From Siphonodentalium dalli (taxonomy: Eukaryota; Mollusca; Scaphopoda; Gadilida; Siphonodentaliidae): a DNA stretch of 64,000 nt. Where the stretch lies: assembly GCA_032622095.1 (NCBI GenBank), contig CP136069.1:37858194-37922193 (forward strand), in the 5' to 3' direction. The notes beneath the pieces are model-generated. The model was not told where the DNA came from. It saw only the letters and a list, made by a program, of their open reading frames with translations, and did not search any database. The position numbers and the translations under genes were made by a program. Positions 21,778 through 36,717 of this stretch are shown piece by piece; within the stretch, counting starts at the first letter, position 1; each line of letters opens with the position of its first letter.

Positions 21778-22151
21778 CCCTTTACCCAACAGAAGGGCCC
21801 TGTGCCAATGCATTCTCTTATATATGCCTCGCATATATAAGAGAATGCATTGGCTTAACACATTAAAAATTATAACATTGTTAAAGAATGGTAAAAAAAA
21901 TGGTAAAAAGTGTTAAAAAAAGATTTTTTCTAGGCCAATGCATTCTCTTATATATGCGAGGCGACCTATGGTCGACTCGCATATATAAGAGAATGCATTG
22001 GCACAGGGCATAAATGTAACTATCACAATGTGGTCAAGGAGCCGGTTCCAATGATATCCATATTTGTATGGTTCTATTGAGACAGACCGAAGATATTTTA
22101 GGCTGTTGAAGCTTTATTTGGCCGGTTTTGGCCGGTTTGTTGGGTATAGTA
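21778..22151. mobile_element. piggyBac-like MITE family B, copy 3 (374 bp)
   Basis: Left TTAA at 21774-21777, degenerate right end with TTAA at 22152-22155. Same 18-bp hairpin-loop loss as copy 2. Confidence 0.75.
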
Positions 22152-22155
22152 TTAA

Positions 22156-22844
22156 TTCAAACATATCTAAAACTTTCCTACTGATAGTGAAGGTCATCAA
22201 CTGCCCCTTTCTTGTAAATGGGAGTTGTGAAGCTGTGGGAACATATTGATGGAAAATCTCCAGAGGATAAAATCCTATTGAATACATGACATAGGGGTTT
22301 ACACAATTCCAAGGATGCGCATTGTCGTATAATCAGGTTCTGACTCCGTGCATTGTTACAGTGTAGACTGTAACTTTTTGCTGGCCTTGAACATGACATT
22401 CTCGATTGCTAACATTGGTTTTTCCAGGCACAGGCATGACACGAACGCCGCTGCATAACAAACAACCATCATCGAAATATATACTTGTATCTGGAATTAA
22501 GAACAGTAAATTGTAATAGTATACCTCATGTGACTTGCTCTCGTTCTGGTTGGCTTTAAAATGGACTCTTACTCACTTACAATTGTCTTTCTATTGATAG
22601 TAATATACTCAATTCTCACAATCGGATTGACTCCTGAAGATATGGCCAATATGAAACTCCCTTGTACGTGCAATATCGGCATATCATTAGACTTATTCAT
22701 TAAAGCCTCTTGGTGGTTTGAGCTCCAACATGTACCAAATATTATTCGCTTTTGATTTTTATCCCAGTATCGAAATAGGTCGATACATACTTCAATTACC
22801 TTTCTACGGGCATTATATGTCCCAGAAATACGCATCGGAGTCAT
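22156..22844 (-). pseudogene. Gene-like region, U4 (stop in exon 2)
   Basis: TGA at 22333-22335. Confidence 0.25.
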
Positions 22845-24153
22845 AAAAAGTACAAATTTGAACACGGTGTTTGGGTCCAAAAACAAACAACACCCATGTA
22901 CACGGCATGGAACAGAAAAGAGAATTCAGTGTTGGTATGTTCATGATATGGTAGAAATAAAGAGCGAATGTTACACTTCTGTGCGAGAAATTGAAAACAC
23001 CTGGACAATAGCTGTGACCATGGGAAATATTGTTCAGAGCACATGTAGCTGATATATCCATAGGTGGTGTATTTAACAATCTATCTTATACCCTTTTCCA
23101 AATTCCGCAGACAAAATTTCGAAGCTCGAATGGGCCATGTCCGTTTAATTTTAGTGATCTTACAAGTATCTCCTTAACCTAGATATTACATGTTTTGTTT
23201 TAAATCGTGAGGTCCGAACCCATGTATACGTGTACATCTTTGACTACTTTAACCACTTAAACCTGATATATCCTTTTTCTTATCAGCTCCATACTCTTTA
23301 CTCTTTACTATATTTTCATGAGAGCAAATCATCACGGGTAGAGGATCGTCAATAAGTTGCATAACTTGTACTCCAATCCCCTGTTGCCATATCACATGTA
23401 TAATTATATCATACTAGAAGGTGACCCGACTTCGTCCGGGCTTTGACCTTGAATTGACCATTTTGAAGGTTAAGGTCAGGTGGGGTCAAACACCAACACC
23501 CCAAAAATGGTGGAAATCGGCCCAGCGGATACCGGGAAATCGGCCCAGCGGATAGCGAGATACCCTATGCATCAAATTTCGTCCGTAAAAATCCGCCAGT
23601 TTAACCCGATTTGATTTCCACTCAAGTATATAAACGCGCCTCATATACACACGCTCATTAATTATCAAGTTTCAACGTAAAGATAAATTACCATCGGTGC
23701 CCGAGATATCGCCAAGACGTCTGAAACAGTCAAATGCATCGGCCGGTTAAGCGTTAACGTGATCTAACGTTATGACCTCCAACGACGTCATAGGAGTTAC
23801 GCATTGTTTTTATCCTGATGGAAGATAGTACCACTTCTTCTTGATAATTGAGACAGATAACTAAAACGGATACATACGCATTATATATCGTTGGAAAGAG
23901 GGAACACGAAAGATTCTCACAGTGTCATTATTATGACTGGCATTTTATTATTCGCGCTGTTTCGAATCGATTTGTAAGCACCGAACTCAAATGAAAGTCC
24001 CGTAACACAGCGTAAAAACAGATTTGACCTCGGCACGTGAAAAGTTGACCTCGGATCTGAAAATTAATATGCCTATGCCACTTCCCGATCGATAGTATCC
24101 TCACATACGAAGTTTCATCGAAATCGGGTCGGCCGTTTTCGAGTTCATCGCGA

Positions 24154-24177
24154 ACACACACACACACACACACACAC
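24154..24177. repeat. (AC)12 microsatellite, U4
   Basis: 24 bp of AC. Confidence 0.95.
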
Positions 24178-24435
24178 GCAGTCTAACGCCGTGTGTCAAT
24201 TGGGGTCTTTTGCGTCAAACCTACAACCGGGTTCTACCCTTTCCGCTGTTCCTACCACCTAGAAAATTCGGAAGTAGACACGGAAGGACAACTGAAGCGT
24301 TTTCAGGCAAAAATAAAACCAGTAAGTCAGTCATTTAACTTTGTGTTTTTATAATCATAACTGGGCTCAGGTGTGACACATGTGTATGACAAATGGGAAA
24401 GTCATATGTAAATAAATGGCATCGCGCTTATGTGC

Positions 24436-24967
24436 ACCGCAGTCCAATTGCGCTTCAGTTCAGCGCAAAGTCGCCGCACCGCAGTGCAATTGCGCTTGAG
24501 CGTGGTGCAATGTAGCCGAACCACAGTGCAATTGCGCTTGAGCGTGGTGCAATGTAGCCGAACCGCAGTACAATTGCGCTTGAGTGCAGCGCAATTTTGC
24601 CGCACCGCAGTGCAATTGCGCTTGAGTGCAGCGCAATTTCGCACCAACACAGCGCAATTTCGCTTCAGTGCAGCGCACCACAGTGCAATTGCGCTTGAGC
24701 GTGGTGCAATGTAGCCGAACAACAGTGCAATTGCGCTTGAGCGTGGTGCAATGTAGCCGAACCACAGTGCAATTGCGCTTGAGCGTGGTGCAATGTAGCC
24801 GAACCACAGTGCAATTGCGCTTGAGTGCAGCGCAATTTCGCCGCACCGCAGTGCATTTGCGATTGAGTGCAGCGCAATATCGCCGCACCACAGCGCAATT
24901 GCGCTTCAGTGCAGCGCAATGTCGTCGCACATGAGTGCAATTGCGCTTCAGTGCAATGCAGCGCAAT
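24436..24967. repeat. 42-bp minisatellite, U4
   Basis: About 532 bp, short-class variants. Confidence 0.9.
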
Positions 24968-26151
24968 CGTGACCACTGTGCAATTTTGTCCATCAGCGCA
25001 ATAGTCCAAGCGTGTGCATTTGACCGCCGAAACTACGCTGGTACTCGTTCGTTGGTTACAGTGATCTCGCTGGATCGCGTATGCACAGCGCAATTTTACA
25101 TAATTTTAGCGCAATTTGACTTGAGCAAAGCGCGATTGCACTTGAGTGCAATTGTTCGTAATTAGTTCAGCAGTCAAATGAGTCTGCGTGCATGGTATGT
25201 AGGCATTGTGTGAATTATCATACATATAAATAATGATAACCGTTTTCGCAAAAGATATATGCGAAAATAACACAACGCAAACGTGCCTACTTCACAATCA
25301 AATTAACCCAGTTAAATAGCCCAGGGTGTGCCCTTTTCCAACGATGCATAGCACGATAGCGTGCTTTATGCCGGTCTTTAGTTATGGCGTTTTGTAATAA
25401 CGAGCCTGCCTTTTAGCTGCATTTAATTTCCCTCCAGATAAATTGCTTAACGAATATGCCCCTGTTAGGCTGACGCAGATTCAATAGATTCCCGTCTCGC
25501 AAAGAATTGGCCGCGCAGAAATTTCAGCGGCATATCATTTCGCTCGAGATAACTGATTGAACCAATCTACCCTAATAAGGCGACGAGCTTCCAGGTTTTG
25601 CATCGCGCGAACGCAATTAGCCGGCTGCTTGCTAATCTGATTCAACATAGGATCGCAGGGTTTTTATTGAAATGTTTTGTCACGGTTGGCGTCAGCGAGG
25701 TAATTCGATTATATGTCCATCTTAACATGGGTCGACATCGCGGGAGCAGTAAGATCCGACCTCAACCAAATTTGTTGTCAAGTTGATGTGGGGGGGTTTA
25801 CATGACCTTGACCTTGACCCTAAAATAACCTTGACCTTTGTTGAAAGACATCTCACTTAAGGGGCTATTTTGCTAGATATGTGTTGCGATGTACGCGCTT
25901 ATGTCAATATCCAGAGGCCTCGTATAGCTGTCATTGATAATTTTTACCGTGATTACCCCCCCCCCACAATTCGGCACAGACTTTGTAAAAAAATCCAAAT
26001 TTTCTGCTTACAGGCAGAATATAGTTACTTGCATTCAATGCCATTGATAATATATATGAATCACGAATACTCAATAATAACTTCCAGAGTAATACGATAA
26101 GAATAACCATAAACAAAATTATTTGGAACGCTTTCTAGTAATCGGCGTTAA

Positions 26152-26872
26152 CCATTTCATGACGGGAACTGCGCTGGTGCAGTATCAAAGATGCTGTGCC
26201 AGTGCATTCTCTTATATACGCGACTCTCACATAGGGAGCGGCATCGCATATATAAGAGAATTCACTGGCTGTCAATGTAAATAATATTAGGCCAATGCAT
26301 TATCTTATACATGTACATGTATAATACGAGGCTCGGGAGACTCGCATATATGTGACCCGCCATATCAAATCCAGTCGTAAGTCGGGATTTTTGTTACCCT
26401 GTGCCAATGCATTCTCTTATATATGCGAGTCGATCATAGGTCGCCTCGCATATATAAGAGAATGCATTGGCCTAACAATTTTTTATAATTTTTTTTAAAT
26501 AAAAGTTTCTTACAATTTTTAGGATATAAAATAAAAAACATCCATTACCCTGCAGGGAGCCCTACACATATATAGAAGCATATAGAAGAGTGTAGTCTAC
26601 TCATGTTTGTCTGGGGCTCTGTATGGGTGAAATTATAAAATTGTTAAAGAATACAAGAACAAATTATTAATATTGTAAAAAATTGTTAGGCCAATGCATT
26701 CTCTTCTATATGCGAGGCGACCTATGGTCGACTCGCATATATAAGAGAATGCATTGGCACAGGGTAAAATAATCCCGACTTTCGACTGGATTTGATATGT
26801 GGGTCACATATAAGAGAATGCATTTGCACAGGGTTTTCACAAAATTTAAATGAAGCTCCAGTCATGGAAGGG
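26152..26872. mobile_element. piggyBac-like foldback MITE, family A, U4
   Basis: 721 bp between TTAA sites, as in U2. Confidence 0.75.
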
Positions 26873-26988
26873 TTAAATGTGTTTTAAAACAATGGACAAC
26901 GAGCATAAATGGATTTTACCCATGCATGGCGATCTGTTTTATTTTTTGGCTGCCCATCCAAAATTCTGAAGTTGTCGTATCTCTTCTC

Positions 26989-27434
26989 GGTCGCCTCGCA
27001 TATATAAGAGAATGCATTGGCCTAACAATTTTTTTACAATTTTAATAATTTGTTCTTGTATTCTTTAACAATTTTATAATTTCACCCACACAGAGCCCCA
27101 GACAAACATGAGCAGACGACACTCTTCTATATGCTGCTATATATGTGTGGGGCTCCCTGCAGGGTAATGGATGTTTTTTATTTTATGTATTTTAAAAAAT
27201 GATAAAAAATTGTTAGGCCAATGCATTCTCTTATATATGCGAGGCGACCTATGGTCGACTCGCATATATAAGAGAATGCATTGGCACAGGGCATAACTAT
27301 AACCATCACAATGTGGTCAATGAGCCGGTTCCAATGATATCCATATTTGTATGGTGCTATTGAGACAGACCGAAGATATTTTAGGCTGTTGAAGCTTTAT
27401 TTGGCCGGTTTTGGCCGGTTTGTTGGATAAAGGG
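26989..27434. repeat. Composite foldback C plus family B right half, U4
   Basis: Same fused structure as in U2; TTAA at 27435-27438. Confidence 0.75.
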
Positions 27435-27438
27435 TTAA

Positions 27439-28127
27439 TTAAAACATATCTAAAACTTTCCTACTGATAGTGAAGGTCATCAACTGCCCCGTTCTTGTAA
27501 ATGAGAGTTGTGAAGCTGTGGGAACATATTGATGGAAAATCTCCAGAGGATAAAATCCCATTGAATACATGACATAGGGGTTTACACAATTCCAAGGATG
27601 AGCATTGTCGTATAATCAGGTTCTGACTCCGTGCATTGTTACAGTGTAGACTGTAACTTTTTGCTGGCCTTGAACATGACATTCTCGATTGCTAACATTG
27701 GTTTTTCCAGGCACAGGCATGACACGAACGCCGCTGCATAACAAACAACCATCATCGAAATATATACTTGTATCTGGAATTAAGAACAGTAAATTGTAAT
27801 AGTATACCTCATGTGACTTGCTCTCGTTCTGGTTGGCTTTAAAATGGACTCTTACTCACTTACAATTGTCTTTCTATTGATAGTAATATACTCAATTCTC
27901 ACAATCGGATTGACTCCTGAAGATATGACCAATATGAAACTCCCTTGTACGTGCAATATCGGCATATCATTAGACTTATTCATTAAAGCCTCTTGGTGGT
28001 TTGAGCTCCAACATGTACCAAATATTATTCGCTTTTGATTTTTATCCCAGTATCGAAATAGGTCGATACATACTTCAATTACCTTTCTACGGGCATTATA
28101 TGTCCCAGAAATACGCATCGGAGTCAT
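27439..28127 (-). pseudogene. Gene-like region, U5 (stop in exon 2)
   Basis: TGA at 27616-27618. Confidence 0.25.
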
Positions 28128-29436
28128 AAAAAGTACAAATTTGAACACGGTGTTTGGGTCCAAAAACAAACAACACCCATGTACACGGCATGGAACAGAA
28201 AAGAGAATTCAGTGTTGGTATGTTCATGATATGGTAGAAATAAAGAGCGAATGTTACACTTCTGTGCGAGAAATTGAAAACACCTGGACAATAGCTGTGA
28301 CCATGGGAAATATTGTTCAGAGCACATGTAGCTGATATATCCATAGGTGGTGTATTTAACAATCTATCTTATACCCTTTTCCAAATTCCGCAGACAAAAT
28401 TTCGAAGCTCGAATGGGCCATGTCCGTTTAATTTTAGTGATCTTACAAGTATCTCCTTAACCTAGATATTACATGTTTTGTTTTAAATCGTGAGGTCCGA
28501 ACCCATGTATACGTGTACATCTTTGACTACTTTAACCACTTAAACCTGATATATCCTTTTTCTTATCAGCTCCATACTCTTTACTCTTTACTATATTTTC
28601 ATGAGAGCAAATCATCACGGGTAGAGGATCGTCAATAAGTTGCATAACTTGTACTCCAATCCCCTGTTGCCATATCACATGTATAATTATATCATACTAG
28701 AAGGTGACCCGACTTCGTCCGGGCTTTGACCTTGAATTGACCATTTTGAAGGTTAAGGTCAGGTGGGGTCAAACACCAACACCCCAAAAATGGTGGAAAT
28801 CGGCCCAGCGGATACCGGGAAATCGGCCCAGCGGATAGCGAGATACCCTATGCATCAAATTTCGTCCGTAAAAATCCGCCAGTTTAACCCGATTTGATTT
28901 CCACTCAAGTATATAAACGCGCCTCATATACACACGCTCATTAATTATCAAGTTTCAACGTAAAGATAAATTACCATCGGTGCCCGAGATATCGCCAAGA
29001 CGTCTGAAACAGTCAAATGCATCGGCCGGTTAAGCGTTAACGTGATCTAACGTTATGACCTCCAACGACGTCATAGGAGTTACGCATTGTTTTTATCCTG
29101 ATGGAAGATAGTACCACTTCTTCTTGATAATTGAGACAGATAACTAAAACGGATACATACGCATTATATATCGTTGGAAAGAGGGAACACGAAAGATTCT
29201 CACAGTGTCATTATTATGACTGGCATTTTATTATTCGCGCTGTTTCGAATCGATTTGTAAGCACCGAACTCAAATGAAAGTCCCGTAACACAGCGTAAAA
29301 ACAGATTTGACCTCGGCACGTGAAAAGTTGACCTCGGATCTGAAAATTAATATGCCTATGCCACTTCCCGATCGATAGTATCCTCACATACGAAGTTTCA
29401 TCGAAATCGGGTCGGCCGTTTTCGAGTTCATCGCGA

Positions 29437-29460
29437 ACACACACACACACACACACACAC
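29437..29460. repeat. (AC)12 microsatellite, U5
   Basis: 24 bp of AC. Confidence 0.95.
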
Positions 29461-29718
29461 GCAGTCTAACGCCGTGTGTCAATTGGGGTCTTTTGCGTCA
29501 AACCTACAACCGGGTTCTACCCTTTCCGCTGTTCCTACCACCTAGAAAATTCGGAAGTAGACACGGAAGGACAAATGAAGCGTTTTCAGGCAAAAATAAA
29601 ACCAGTAAGTCAGTCATTTAACTTTGTGTTTTTATAATCATAACTGGGCTCAGGTGTGACACATGTGTATGACAAATGGGAAAGTCATATGTAAATAAAT
29701 GGCATCGCGCTTATGTGC

Positions 29719-30250
29719 ACCGCAGTCCAATTGCGCTTCAGTTCAGCGCAAAGTCGCCGCACCGCAGTGCAATTGCGCTTGAGCGTGGTGCAATGTAGCC
29801 GAACCACAGTGCAATTGCGCTTGAGCGTGGTGCAATGTAGCCGAACCGCAGTACAATTGCGCTTGAGTGCAGCGCAATTTTGCCGCACCGCAGTGCAATT
29901 GCGCTTGAGTGCAGCGCAATTTCGCACCAACACAGCGCAATTTCGCTTCAGTGCAGCGCACCACAGTGCAATTGCGCTTGAGCGTGGTGCAATGTAGCCG
30001 AACAACAGTGCAATTGCGCTTGAGCGTGGTGCAATGTAGCCGAACCACAGTGCAATTGCGCTTGAGCGTGGTGCAATGTAGCCGAACCACAGTGCAATTG
30101 CGCTTGAGTGCAGCGCAATTTCGCCGCACCGCAGTGCATTTGCGATTGAGTGCAGCGCAATATCGCCGCACCACAGCGCAATTGCGCTTCAGTGCAGCGC
30201 AATGTCGTCGCACATGAGTGCAATTGCGCTTCAGTGCAATGCAGCGCAAT
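29719..30250. repeat. 42-bp minisatellite, U5
   Basis: About 532 bp, short-class variants. Confidence 0.9.
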
Positions 30251-31434
30251 CGTGACCACTGTGCAATTTTGTCCATCAGCGCAATAGTCCAAGCGTGTGC
30301 ATTTGACCGCCGAAACTACGCTGGTACTCGTTCGTTGGTTACAGTGATCTCGCTGGATCGCGTATGCACAGCGCAATTTTACATAATTTTAGCGCAATTT
30401 GACTTGAGCAAAGCGCGATTGCACTTGAGTGCAATTGTTCGTAATTAGTTCAGCAGTCAAATGAGTCTGCGTGCATGGTATGTAGGCATTGTGTGAATTA
30501 TCATACATATAAATAATGATAACCGTTTTCGCAAAAGATATATGCGAAAATAACACAACGCAAACGTGCCTACTTCACAATCAAATTAACCCAGTTAAAT
30601 AGCCCAGGGTGTGCCCTTTTCCAACGATGCATAGCACGATAGCGTGCTTTATGCCGGTCTTTAGTTATGGCGTTTTGTAATAACGAGCCTGCCTTTTAGC
30701 TGCATTTAATTTCCCTCCAGATAAATTGCTTAACGAATATGCCCCTGTTAGGCTGACGCAGATTCAATAGATTCCCGTCTCGCAAAGAATTGGCCGCGCA
30801 GAAATTTCAGCGGCATATCATTTCGCTCGAGATAACTGATTGAACCAATCTACCCTAATAAGGCGACGAGCTTCCAGGTTTTGCATCGCGCGAACGCAAT
30901 TAGCCGGCTGCTTGCTAATCTGATTCAACATAGGATCGCAGGGTTTTTATTGAAATGTTTTGTCACGGTTGGCGTCAGCGAGGTAATTCGATTATATGTC
31001 CATCTTAACATGGGTCGACATCGCGGGAGCAGTCAAGATCCGACCTCAACCAAATTTGTTGTCAAGTTGATGTGGGGGGTTTACATGACCTTGACCTTGA
31101 CCCTAAAATAACCTTGACCTTTGTTGAAAGACATCTCACTTAAGGGGCTATTTTGCTAGATATGTGTTGCGATGTACGCGCTTATGTCAATATCCAGAGG
31201 CCTCGTATAGCTGTCATTGATAATTTTTACCGTGATTACCCCCCCCCCACAATTCGGCACAGACTTTGTAAAAAAATCCAAATTTTCTGCTTACAGGCAG
31301 AATATAGTTACTTGCATTCAATGCCATTGATAATATATATGAATCACGAATACTCAATAATAACTTCCAGAGTAATACGATAAGAATAACCATAAACAAA
31401 ATTATTTGGAACGCTTTCTAGTAATCGGCGTTAA

Positions 31435-32155
31435 CCATTTCATGACGGGAACTGCGCTGGTGCAGTATCAAAGATGCTGTGCCAGTGCATTCTCTTATAT
31501 ACGCGACTCTCACATAGGGAGCGGCATCGCATATATAAGAGAATTCACTGGCTGTCAATGTAAATAATATTAGGCCAATGCATTATCTTATACATGTACA
31601 TGTATAATACGAGGCTCGGGAGACTCGCATATATGTGACCCGCCATATCAAATCCAGTCGTAAGTCGGGATTTTTGTTACCCTGTGCCAATGCATTCTCT
31701 TATATATGCGAGTCGATCATAGGTCGCCTCGCATATATAAGAGAATGCATTGGCCTAACAATTTTTTATAATTTTTTTTAAATAAAAGTTTCTTACAATT
31801 TTTAGGATATAAAATAAAAAACATCCATTACCCTGCAGGGAGCCCTACACATATATAGAAGCATATAGAAGAGTGTAGTCTACTCATGTTTGTCTGGGGC
31901 TCTGTATGGGTGAAATTATAAAATTGTTAAAGAATACAAGAACAAATTATTAATATTGTAAAAAATTGTTAGGCCAATGCATTCTCTTCTATATGCGAGG
32001 CGACCTATGGTCGACTCGCATATATAAGAGAATGCATTGGCACAGGGTAAAATAATCCCGACTTTCGACTGGATTTGATATGTGGGTCACATATAAGAGA
32101 ATGCATTTGCACAGGGTTTTCACAAAATTTAAATGAAGCTCCAGTCATGGAAGGG
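31435..32155. mobile_element. piggyBac-like foldback MITE, family A, U5
   Basis: 721 bp; TTAA at 31431-31434 and 32156-32159. Confidence 0.75.
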
Positions 32156-32271
32156 TTAAATGTGTTTTAAAACAATGGACAACGAGCATAAATGGATTTT
32201 ACCCATGCATGGCGATCTGTTTTATTTTTTGGCTGCCCATCCAAAATTCTGAAGTTGTCGTATCTCTTCTC

Positions 32272-32717
32272 GGTCGCCTCGCATATATAAGAGAATGCAT
32301 TGGCCTAACAATTTTTTTACAATTTTAATAATTTGTTCTTGTATTCTTTAACAATTTTATAATTTCACCCACACAGAGCCCCAGACAAACATGAGCAGAC
32401 GACACTCTTCTATATGCTGCTATATATGTGTGGGGCTCCCTGCAGGGTAATGGATGTTTTTTATTTTATGTATTTTAAAAAATGATAAAAAATTGTTAGG
32501 CCAATGCATTCTCTTATATATGCGAGGCGACCTATGGTCGACTCGCATATATAAGAGAATGCATTGGCACAGGGCATAACTATAACCATCACAATGTGGT
32601 CAATGAGCCGGTTCCAATGATATCCATATTTGTATGGTGCTATTGAGACAGACCGAAGATATTTTAGGCTGTTGAAGCTTTATTTGGCCGGTTTTGGCCG
32701 GTTTGTTGGATAAAGGG
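32272..32717. repeat. Composite foldback C plus family B right half, U5
   Basis: Same fused structure as in U2. Confidence 0.75.
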
Positions 32718-32721
32718 TTAA

Positions 32722-33410
32722 TTAAAACATATCTAAAACTTTCCTACTGATAGTGAAGGTCATCAACTGCCCCGTTCTTGTAAATGAGAGTTGTGAAGCT
32801 GTGGGAACATATTGATGGAAAATCTCCAGAGGATAAAATCCCATTGAATACATGACATAGGGGTTTACACAATTCCAAGGATGAGCATTGTCGTATAATC
32901 AGGTTCTGACTCCGTGCATTGTTACAGTGTAGACTGTAACTTTTTGCTGGCCTTGAACATGACATTCTCGATTGCTAACATTGGTTTTTCCAGGCACAGG
33001 CATGACACGAACGCCGCTGCATAACAAACAACCATCATCGAAATATATACTTGTATCTGGAATTAAGAACAGTAAATTGTAATAGTATACCTCATGTGAC
33101 TTGCTCTCGTTCTGGTTGGCTTTAAAATGGACTCTTACTCACTTACAATTGTCTTTCTATTGATAGTAATATACTCAATTCTCACAATCGGATTGACTCC
33201 TGAAGATATGACCAATATGAAACTCCCTTGTACGTGCAATATCGGCATATCATTAGACTTATTCATTAAAGCCTCTTGGTGGTTTGAGCTCCAACATGTA
33301 CCAAATATTATTCGCTTTTGATTTTTATCCCAGTATCGAAATAGGTCGATACATACTTCAATTACCTTTCTACGGGCATTATATGTCCCAGAAATACGCA
33401 TCGGAGTCAT
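32722..33410 (-). pseudogene. Gene-like region, U6 (stop in exon 2)
   Basis: TGA at 32899-32901. Confidence 0.25.
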
Positions 33411-34719
33411 AAAAAGTACAAATTTGAACACGGTGTTTGGGTCCAAAAACAAACAACACCCATGTACACGGCATGGAACAGAAAAGAGAATTCAGTGTTG
33501 GTATGTTCATGATATGGTAGAAATAAAGAGCGAATGTTACACTTCTGTGCGAGAAATTGAAAACACCTGGACAATAGCTGTGACCATGGGAAATATTGTT
33601 CAGAGCACATGTAGCTGATATATCCATAGGTGGTGTATTTAACAATCTATCTTATACCCTTTTCCAAATTCCGCAGACAAAATTTCGAAGCTCGAATGGG
33701 CCATGTCCGTTTAATTTTAGTGATCTTACAAGTATCTCCTTAACCTAGATATTACATGTTTTGTTTTAAATCGTGAGGTCCGAACCCATGTATACGTGTA
33801 CATCTTTGACTACTTTAACCACTTAAACCTGATATATCCTTTTTCTTATCAGCTCCATACTCTTTACTCTTTACTATATTTTCATGAGAGCAAATCATCA
33901 CGGGTAGAGGATCGTCAATAAGTTGCATAACTTGTACTCCAATCCCCTGTTGCCATATCACATGTATAATTATATCATACTAGAAGGTGACCCGACTTCG
34001 TCCGGGCTTTGACCTTGAATTGACCATTTTGAAGGTTAAGGTCAGGTGGGGTCAAACACCAACACCCCAAAAATGGTGGAAATCGGCCCAGCGGATACCG
34101 GGAAATCGGCCCAGCGGATAGCGAGATACCCTATGCATCAAATTTCGTCCGTAAAAATCCGCCAGTTTAACCCGATTTGATTTCCACTCAAGTATATAAA
34201 CGCGCCTCATATACACACGCTCATTAATTATCAAGTTTCAACGTAAAGATAAATTACCATCGGTGCCCGAGATATCGCCAAGACGTCTGAAACAGTCAAA
34301 TGCATCGGCCGGTTAAGCGTTAACGTGATCTAACGTTATGACCTCCAACGACGTCATAGGAGTTACGCATTGTTTTTATCCTGATGGAAGATAGTACCAC
34401 TTCTTCTTGATAATTGAGACAGATAACTAAAACGGATACATACGCATTATATATCGTTGGAAAGAGGGAACACGAAAGATTCTCACAGTGTCATTATTAT
34501 GACTGGCATTTTATTATTCGCGCTGTTTCGAATCGATTTGTAAGCACCGAACTCAAATGAAAGTCCCGTAACACAGCGTAAAAACAGATTTGACCTCGGC
34601 ACGTGAAAAGTTGACCTCGGATCTGAAAATTAATATGCCTATGCCACTTCCCGATCGATAGTATCCTCACATACGAAGTTTCATCGAAATCGGGTCGGCC
34701 GTTTTCGAGTTCATCGCGA

Positions 34720-34743
34720 ACACACACACACACACACACACAC
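34720..34743. repeat. (AC)12 microsatellite, U6
   Basis: 24 bp of AC. Confidence 0.95.
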
Positions 34744-35001
34744 GCAGTCTAACGCCGTGTGTCAATTGGGGTCTTTTGCGTCAAACCTACAACCGGGTTC
34801 TACCCTTTCCGCTGTTCCTACCACCTAGAAAATTCGGAAGTAGACACGGAAGGACAAATGAAGCGTTTTCAGGCAAAAATAAAACCAGTAAGTCAGTCAT
34901 TTAACTTTGTGTTTTTATAATCATAACTGGGCTCAGGTGTGACACATGTGTATGACAAATGGGAAAGTCATATGTAAATAAATGGCATCGCGCTTATGTG
35001 C

Positions 35002-35533
35002 ACCGCAGTCCAATTGCGCTTCAGTTCAGCGCAAAGTCGCCGCACCGCAGTGCAATTGCGCTTGAGCGTGGTGCAATGTAGCCGAACCACAGTGCAATTG
35101 CGCTTGAGCGTGGTGCAATGTAGCCGAACCGCAGTACAATTGCGCTTGAGTGCAGCGCAATTTTGCCGCACCGCAGTGCAATTGCGCTTGAGTGCAGCGC
35201 AATTTCGCACCAACACAGCGCAATTTCGCTTCAGTGCAGCGCACCACAGTGCAATTGCGCTTGAGCGTGGTGCAATGTAGCCGAACAACAGTGCAATTGC
35301 GCTTGAGCGTGGTGCAATGTAGCCGAACCACAGTGCAATTGCGCTTGAGCGTGGTGCAATGTAGCCGAACCACAGTGCAATTGCGCTTGAGTGCAGCGCA
35401 ATTTCGCCGCACCGCAGTGCATTTGCGATTGAGTGCAGCGCAATATCGCCGCACCACAGCGCAATTGCGCTTCAGTGCAGCGCAATGTCGTCGCACATGA
35501 GTGCAATTGCGCTTCAGTGCAATGCAGCGCAAT
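35002..35533. repeat. 42-bp minisatellite, U6
   Basis: About 532 bp, short-class variants. Confidence 0.9.
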
Positions 35534-36717
35534 CGTGACCACTGTGCAATTTTGTCCATCAGCGCAATAGTCCAAGCGTGTGCATTTGACCGCCGAAACT
35601 ACGCTGGTACTCGTTCGTTGGTTACAGTGATCTCGCTGGATCGCGTATGCACAGCGCAATTTTACATAATTTTAGCGCAATTTGACTTGAGCAAAGCGCG
35701 ATTGCACTTGAGTGCAATTGTTCGTAATTAGTTCAGCAGTCAAATGAGTCTGCGTGCATGGTATGTAGGCATTGTGTGAATTATCATACATATAAATAAT
35801 GATAACCGTTTTCGCAAAAGATATATGCGAAAATAACACAACGCAAACGTGCCTACTTCACAATCAAATTAACCCAGTTAAATAGCCCAGGGTGTGCCCT
35901 TTTCCAACGATGCATAGCACGATAGCGTGCTTTATGCCGGTCTTTAGTTATGGCGTTTTGTAATAACGAGCCTGCCTTTTAGCTGCATTTAATTTCCCTC
36001 CAGATAAATTGCTTAACGAATATGCCCCTGTTAGGCTGACGCAGATTCAATAGATTCCCGTCTCGCAAAGAATTGGCCGCGCAGAAATTTCAGCGGCATA
36101 TCATTTCGCTCGAGATAACTGATTGAACCAATCTACCCTAATAAGGCGACGAGCTTCCAGGTTTTGCATCGCGCGAACGCAATTAGCCGGCTGCTTGCTA
36201 ATCTGATTCAACATAGGATCGCAGGGTTTTTATTGAAATGTTTTGTCACGGTTGGCGTCAGCGAGGTAATTCGATTATATGTCCATCTTAACATGGGTCG
36301 ACATCGCGGGAGCAGTCAAGATCCGACCTCAACCAAATTTGTTGTCAAGTTGATGTGGGGGGTTTACATGACCTTGACCTTGACCCTAAAATAACCTTGA
36401 CCTTTGTTGAAAGACATCTCACTTAAGGGGCTATTTTGCTAGATATGTGTTGCGATGTACGCGCTTATGTCAATATCCAGAGGCCTCGTATAGCTGTCAT
36501 TGATAATTTTTACCGTGATTACCCCCCCCCCACAATTCGGCACAGACTTTGTAAAAAAATCCAAATTTTCTGCTTACAGGCAGAATATAGTTACTTGCAT
36601 TCAATGCCATTGATAATATATATGAATCACGAATACTCAATAATAACTTCCAGAGTAATACGATAAGAATAACCATAAACAAAATTATTTGGAACGCTTT
36701 CTAGTAATCGGCGTTAA

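Larger units (their letters stand above)
14375..22159. repeat. Macrosatellite unit U3 (class L', 7,785 bp)
   Basis: Same structure as U1 including block X, but with a full-length minisatellite. Confidence 0.9.
22160..27442. repeat. Macrosatellite unit U4 (class S, 5,283 bp)
   Basis: Shares with U2 the start variant that follows an L' unit (GATGCGCATTG near 22315). It has two private single-base indels, one C lost near 25750 and one G gained near 25793, which cancel in length. Confidence 0.9.
27443..32725. repeat. Macrosatellite unit U5 (class S, 5,283 bp)
   Basis: Almost identical to U6; both have ATATGACC at the position where U3 and U4 have ATATGGCC. Confidence 0.9.
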